In this document: one piece after another, positions 60,654 to 64,000 of the stretch | Layout: every line of letters begins with the position of its first letter | Position numbering within the stretch: position 1 is the stretch's first letter | NCBI GenBank assembly: GCA_016841245.1 | Contig: JAENZN010000009.1 | Coordinates: 1-64,000 of the forward strand | Origin: Syntrophomonas sp. | GTDB taxonomy: Bacteria > Bacillota > Syntrophomonadia > Syntrophomonadales > Syntrophomonadaceae | Direction of reading: 5' to 3' | Length of the DNA stretch: 64,000 nucleotides | The notes under the pieces: model-generated | Told to the model about the DNA's origin: nothing | The model's input: only the letters and a program-made list of their open reading frames with translations | The model's database searches: none | Position numbers and translations under genes: made by a program

Positions 60654-61397
60654 ATGTGGAGAATTAAAGATTTAAAATCCAGAGCGATAGCGGTATTAAA
60701 AGTGAGTTACTGGAAAGCATTTCTGGTCAGTCTGATATTGGCCATCGCAGGAGGAAATCGGGGCTTTTCATTTAATTCTAACTGGAATTTAAATGAGTCA
60801 GATTTTACTTCCCCCTGGGGTTCCATGGTTCCAGGCGGTTTAGATTTGCCCCCGGCATTTATAGCCTTCTTTATAATCGCTGTTTGCTTTTTTATCTTAG
60901 TATTTTTAGCGTTTCGAATTTTCGTAGGTTATCCTCTGGAAGTTGGAAGTCAAAAGTATTTTGTAGAGGGCCAGCAGTACATATTCGATATGAATCATCT
61001 GGGCTATGGTTTTAACAAGACCAGGTATCTTGATATTGTTAAGGCTATGCTCTGGCGAGGGTTTCTTAACTTCCTGTGGTATCTGCTGCTCATAATCCCT
61101 GGTATCATAGCCTTCTATGCTTACAGGATGGTTCCCTTCATCCTGGCCGACAATCCCAACCTGGACTATAGACGGGCCGTTCAATTGAGCACGCAAATGA
61201 CTAAAGGACATAAATTTCACATCTTTTTACTGGATCTTTCCTTTTTAGGCTGGCTGATATTGGGGATACTTGCACTATTTATCGGGGTGTTGTTTGTGCT
61301 CCCGTATATTAACGCCGCCAATGCGGAATTATATGCCGTACTGCGACAGAATGCCGTTGAAAATGGTTTATGTTCTAGAGATGAGCTTTTATTGTAG
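60654..61397 (+). CDS. DUF975-family membrane protein
   Basis: 247 aa from ATG 60654 behind GGGGAGGAG; an in-frame start at 60621 is less likely. N-terminal WRIKDLKSRAIAVLKVSYWKAF and four to five membrane spans, with the internal HLGYGFNKTRYLDIVKAMLW and YRMVPFILADNPNLDYRRAV, match the DUF975 family, which has no known biochemical role. Stands alone. Confidence 0.82.
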   Translation: MWRIKDLKSRAIAVLKVSYWKAFLVSLILAIAGGNRGFSFNSNWNLNESDFTSPWGSMVPGGLDLPPAFIAFFIIAVCFFILVFLAFRIFVGYPLEVGSQKYFVEGQQYIFDMNHLGYGFNKTRYLDIVKAMLWRGFLNFLWYLLLIIPGIIAFYAYRMVPFILADNPNLDYRRAVQLSTQMTKGHKFHIFLLDLSFLGWLILGILALFIGVLFVLPYINAANAELYAVLRQNAVENGLCSRDELLL

Positions 61398-61572
61398 TCC
61401 ATTCAGAGGAACACAAGAGAACGTTTTTGCTGTGTCATTTACTGGATAATGTCAAAAAAAGTGTCTATTATTAAAATAAGGTACCCAATAAAGTTTCTCA
61501 TGTTCCTTATATCAATGAACTCAAAGCTTATAGTGCGACAGATCGATAACCGTGTCCTGACCCTGCAAACTA

Positions 61573-63000
61573 TTATGATTGATAATATTCAAGATTTTTT
61601 TTAAGCTCATCGTCCAAACTCTTACCCTTTTTGATTACCTTCTCATAACGGGCATTTATAAACTTTAGCTTTTTATTTCTAAGATTATTTAACCTTACTA
61701 TATCCTGGGTGTATACAGGGTGTTTCTCCATTTGTTTTAGTATCTCTCTTGAGAAAGTACAATATTTAAATAGGATTTTACGAGCAACTCGGTTTAATCG
61801 TATCAATCCTTTTGATTCGAAATTGATCCAAACTTTGTAGTCTGATGTAAAAATCTCTTTGATATTGGAACGATTCCTATTAATTTGCTCCTTAATTTTT
61901 GTTTTAGTTTCCCTTGAAAGATCAGGATTCTTTTTATAGAACTGAATATAGGTAGTATAATCATTAACAAGACTGCTCTCTGTAGCACCATTAAGTGAAG
62001 AACTGGACATTCTCCTGGATAATTCCCATCGGAACTTGGCTACCAAATCTAACATTATCATATCTAGATTTTCTGATGTTAGTATCGGTATTATAAAGCG
62101 TCCAGGGGTACTTTTGGTCTTTCCGCTTATCTCCTGCCACATTACTGCTCGCGAACCGAAAGTTGGAATCAAAATGATTTCGGGCATTACCGGCAACATA
62201 ATCAATTCGTTGCTTATCCCAATTTCATGTTTATTATATACAACTTCTCGATGAAAAGCAGAGTAATCAACGGCTAGAATTCTATCCAGGCTGGCTGCGA
62301 TTTTTTCTGGTGTGACCAACGATTTGCTTATATCTCCACTGATCATGTCACTGTGCAAAATCGGTAAATACCCCCCCATTCTACCGTAACATAACCTCTG
62401 TGCCACTCCGAACAAGCCGTTGCATTCGTGTTTTAATCTTCCATCCAGGTTTTGCTCATATGTAATCCGGTCTTTTTCATTAAGTTGGCCCCGCTTCACT
62501 TTTTCCCTGAATGAATCATAGTAATCTAGACTATTTTCATTTATAGAAGGTTCTTTTTCCCCAGTATAAATATAATTCATCCATTTTTTCATATCATATA
62601 TCAAATATTTCGATTCATTAGCATGATTACCCAAAATCAGTTCATATAATGCTATATTTTGCTTAACAGTAAGCAACTTTTCATCCATAAAGCCAAAATT
62701 AAGAAACATGTTTATAAGGATATCTTGCTTAGTTTCTACAGCTGTTTTTTTTAACACAGCCTGATAAATTTCCAGGAAAACTTCGCTTATTACTTCTTTT
62801 AAGCGCTGAACATTTGAGTTAACAACAGTCTTGTCATCCAGCTTACGGAAGGCTTCCAGGCTAGCCATAAACACTAACCTTCTGTTCTGGGGAAGTTCCG
62901 CATAATCAATAATTTTCATGGCGCTATTTTGCAGCTCGTGAGGTATACTAATAGCCTGGTCTTGTATGTCGTTAACCACATTCGATTCTTTTAAGTCCAT
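61573..63000 (-). CDS. Hypothetical protein, 475 aa
   Basis: ATG 63000 behind GGGAGGG. Soluble, mostly helical and basic (many K/R, C-terminal LKFINARYEKVIKKGKSLDD). A central segment, RLCYGRMGGYLPILHSDMIS then MPVMPEIILIPTFGSRAVMW, is the most conserved-looking part. I see no membrane span, known nucleotide-binding motif or catalytic triad, and I do not recognise the family. Confidence 0.7.
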   Translation of the reverse strand: MDLKESNVVNDIQDQAISIPHELQNSAMKIIDYAELPQNRRLVFMASLEAFRKLDDKTVVNSNVQRLKEVISEVFLEIYQAVLKKTAVETKQDILINMFLNFGFMDEKLLTVKQNIALYELILGNHANESKYLIYDMKKWMNYIYTGEKEPSINENSLDYYDSFREKVKRGQLNEKDRITYEQNLDGRLKHECNGLFGVAQRLCYGRMGGYLPILHSDMISGDISKSLVTPEKIAASLDRILAVDYSAFHREVVYNKHEIGISNELIMLPVMPEIILIPTFGSRAVMWQEISGKTKSTPGRFIIPILTSENLDMIMLDLVAKFRWELSRRMSSSSLNGATESSLVNDYTTYIQFYKKNPDLSRETKTKIKEQINRNRSNIKEIFTSDYKVWINFESKGLIRLNRVARKILFKYCTFSREILKQMEKHPVYTQDIVRLNNLRNKKLKFINARYEKVIKKGKSLDDELKKNLEYYQS

Positions 63001-63495
63001 TTAAAACCCTCCCCGAATTTATATATATCAATACATCAAGATGGACAATTCCATCCATACGTTAGCAGGAATACAGTTTTGGCAAATATTACATTTTGTT
63101 TGATTAATTATATATCACTTGGTCTTATTTTCCTATACCTTTTAATAATTTAGGTCATTTTTCCCATTTATAACCCAATACTATAGCAGCCTATGCTTTA
63201 AGTCTGATTCATGACATTTTACGATATAATGTATGTGTAAATCAGATGAGAATAAGAAACTTCATATTTAAGAAAGCTGGCAATTAATTAAGCTGCTGGC
63301 TATCCCATCAAACGACACTATGTTCATCATTTCATTTATAGCCCTGCTTATTTGTGCTTCCCAATCTGCTTTAAAAAATAATAAGCAGTAGGTTAAAGCT
63401 GGATAGATTATACCTGCCTAAATCATTTGAAAATTGAACATAATATTAATACTTCAAGCAGAATACAGTTTTGAAAGGAGTATGATTACCATTAA
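63001..63495. other. Intergenic, about 495 nt
   Basis: AT-rich divergent promoter region. ATATAAT (63224-63230) could be a -10 box for the plus strand. No gene seen. Confidence 0.4.
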
Positions 63496-64000
63496 ATGGA
63501 GATAATCACCTCTTTTTATAAAGTACTAGATGTTCAAGATATTAGTATCCAACTGCAAATTCAGCATTGGCTTAAATATGAAATATTTACTTATCAATTC
63601 TGGCTGCTTATATCAATGTTAATTCTGCCCTGGTTTTTATGGTGGAAACTTGTTGATAAAAAGAGATTTCTTGAAATTATCATTTACGGCTTATTAATAT
63701 CAACAGTGGTGATTCTGTTTGACGAGGTGGGTTGTCAGTTAAACCAGTGGGAATATGCCTATGATATTGAGCCTTTGTTTCCCCGAATGATACCTATGAA
63801 TTATACAATACTGCCTATAATATACATGCTTCTTTATCAGTATTTTGCGCAATGGAGATCATTTATAATTGCGAATATAGTAGTATCAGCCATATTCTCT
63901 TTCATTGGCGAACCTTTATTGGTCATGAGCGGTATTTATGTAACACTTGAATGGCAGCATATCTATTCGTTTCCTATTTATATCCTTATTGGAGTATTAT
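63496..64000 (+). CDS. CBO0543-family membrane protein, cut by the window end
   Basis: At least 168 codons from ATG 63496, still open at 64000. A stop codon directly precedes this ATG in frame, so the start is not further upstream; AAAGGAG lies a rather long 17 nt away. Pattern LLISMLILPWFLWWKLVDKK, then WEYAYDIEPLFPRMIPMNYT and PIIYMLLYQYFAQWRSF, fits the CBO0543 family of clostridial and bacillar multi-span membrane proteins of unknown function. About five membrane spans are visible so far. Confidence 0.72.
   Translation, partial: MEIITSFYKVLDVQDISIQLQIQHWLKYEIFTYQFWLLISMLILPWFLWWKLVDKKRFLEIIIYGLLISTVVILFDEVGCQLNQWEYAYDIEPLFPRMIPMNYTILPIIYMLLYQYFAQWRSFIIANIVVSAIFSFIGEPLLVMSGIYVTLEWQHIYSFPIYILIGVL

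Noticed and set aside
1-64000. CRISPR arrays, tRNA, rRNA, transposases, prophage genes
   Set aside because: No regularly spaced repeats, no TTCGAnTCC-type tRNA arms with a cloverleaf context, no rRNA-like stretches, and no transposase or integrase motif were found by reading. A tRNAscan and profile search would be decisive.

Overview
The window looks like a chromosomal segment of a low-to-mid GC anaerobic Firmicute of the syntrophic fatty-acid-oxidising kind, most like Syntrophomonas. The main evidence is a complete butyrate beta-oxidation operon (3-hydroxybutyryl-CoA dehydrogenase, crotonase, thiolase, a long acyl-CoA dehydrogenase, and a family I CoA-transferase) under a sigma-54 promoter. 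Sequence comparison was done by eye only, so the genus is an inference. No rRNA, tRNA, CRISPR array, transposase or phage gene was seen.

Layout. 0-4.4 kb: gene remnants, an L,D-transpeptidase, an AraC regulator divergent from ribB, and a zinc-ribbon protein with a long acidic tail. 4.9-14.2 kb: secreted and membrane proteins (a lipoprotein, a copper-amine-oxidase-N/GH18 protein, an ABC exporter, a secreted HExxH protein) and two copies of a 144-aa membrane protein next to a broken copper-amine-oxidase-N gene. 14.2-29.7 kb: small regulator plus membrane-effector modules. These are two GntR(YtrA)-ABC exporter operons, a BlaI/MecR1-type pair whose receptor ends in a DUF881-like domain, an SLH protein, a second AraC regulator, a FlxA-like protein, and a MerR regulator with its probable target. 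29.8-39.1 kb: a minus-strand catabolic cluster with a 2-hydroxyacyl-CoA dehydratase (two subunits and activator), a CoA-transferase, two transporters and a sigma-54 activator. 40.0-43.1 kb: an agr quorum-sensing system including a 40-codon agrD. 43.4-50.6 kb: an ABC-F ATPase with an attenuator-like leader, a third GntR-ABC operon, and a GH18 protein. 50.7-60.1 kb: a sigma-54 activator with four tandem PAS units, then the butyrate operon. 60.6-64 kb: a DUF975 protein, an unrecognised 475-aa protein, and the start of a CBO0543-type membrane protein.

How parts fit together. Two separate catabolic units use sigma-54, each next to its own enhancer-binding activator: the dehydratase cluster (two -24/-12 promoters with shared TGCCTCA-like upstream motifs) and the butyrate operon (one -24/-12 promoter). 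Four other regulator families sit over dyads that can be seen in the DNA: YtrA-type GntR three times, BlaI, MerR with 19-bp spacers, and LytTR direct repeats before agrD.

The intergenic DNA is unusually rich in broken genes: a thioesterase 5' end, lipoprotein fragments, a copper-amine-oxidase-N gene, an ArsR-type fragment, and an internally deleted MecR1-DUF881 copy. It also carries a dispersed family of hairpin elements built on the core GACGGTTCTT, in one case supplying the stop codon of a gene.
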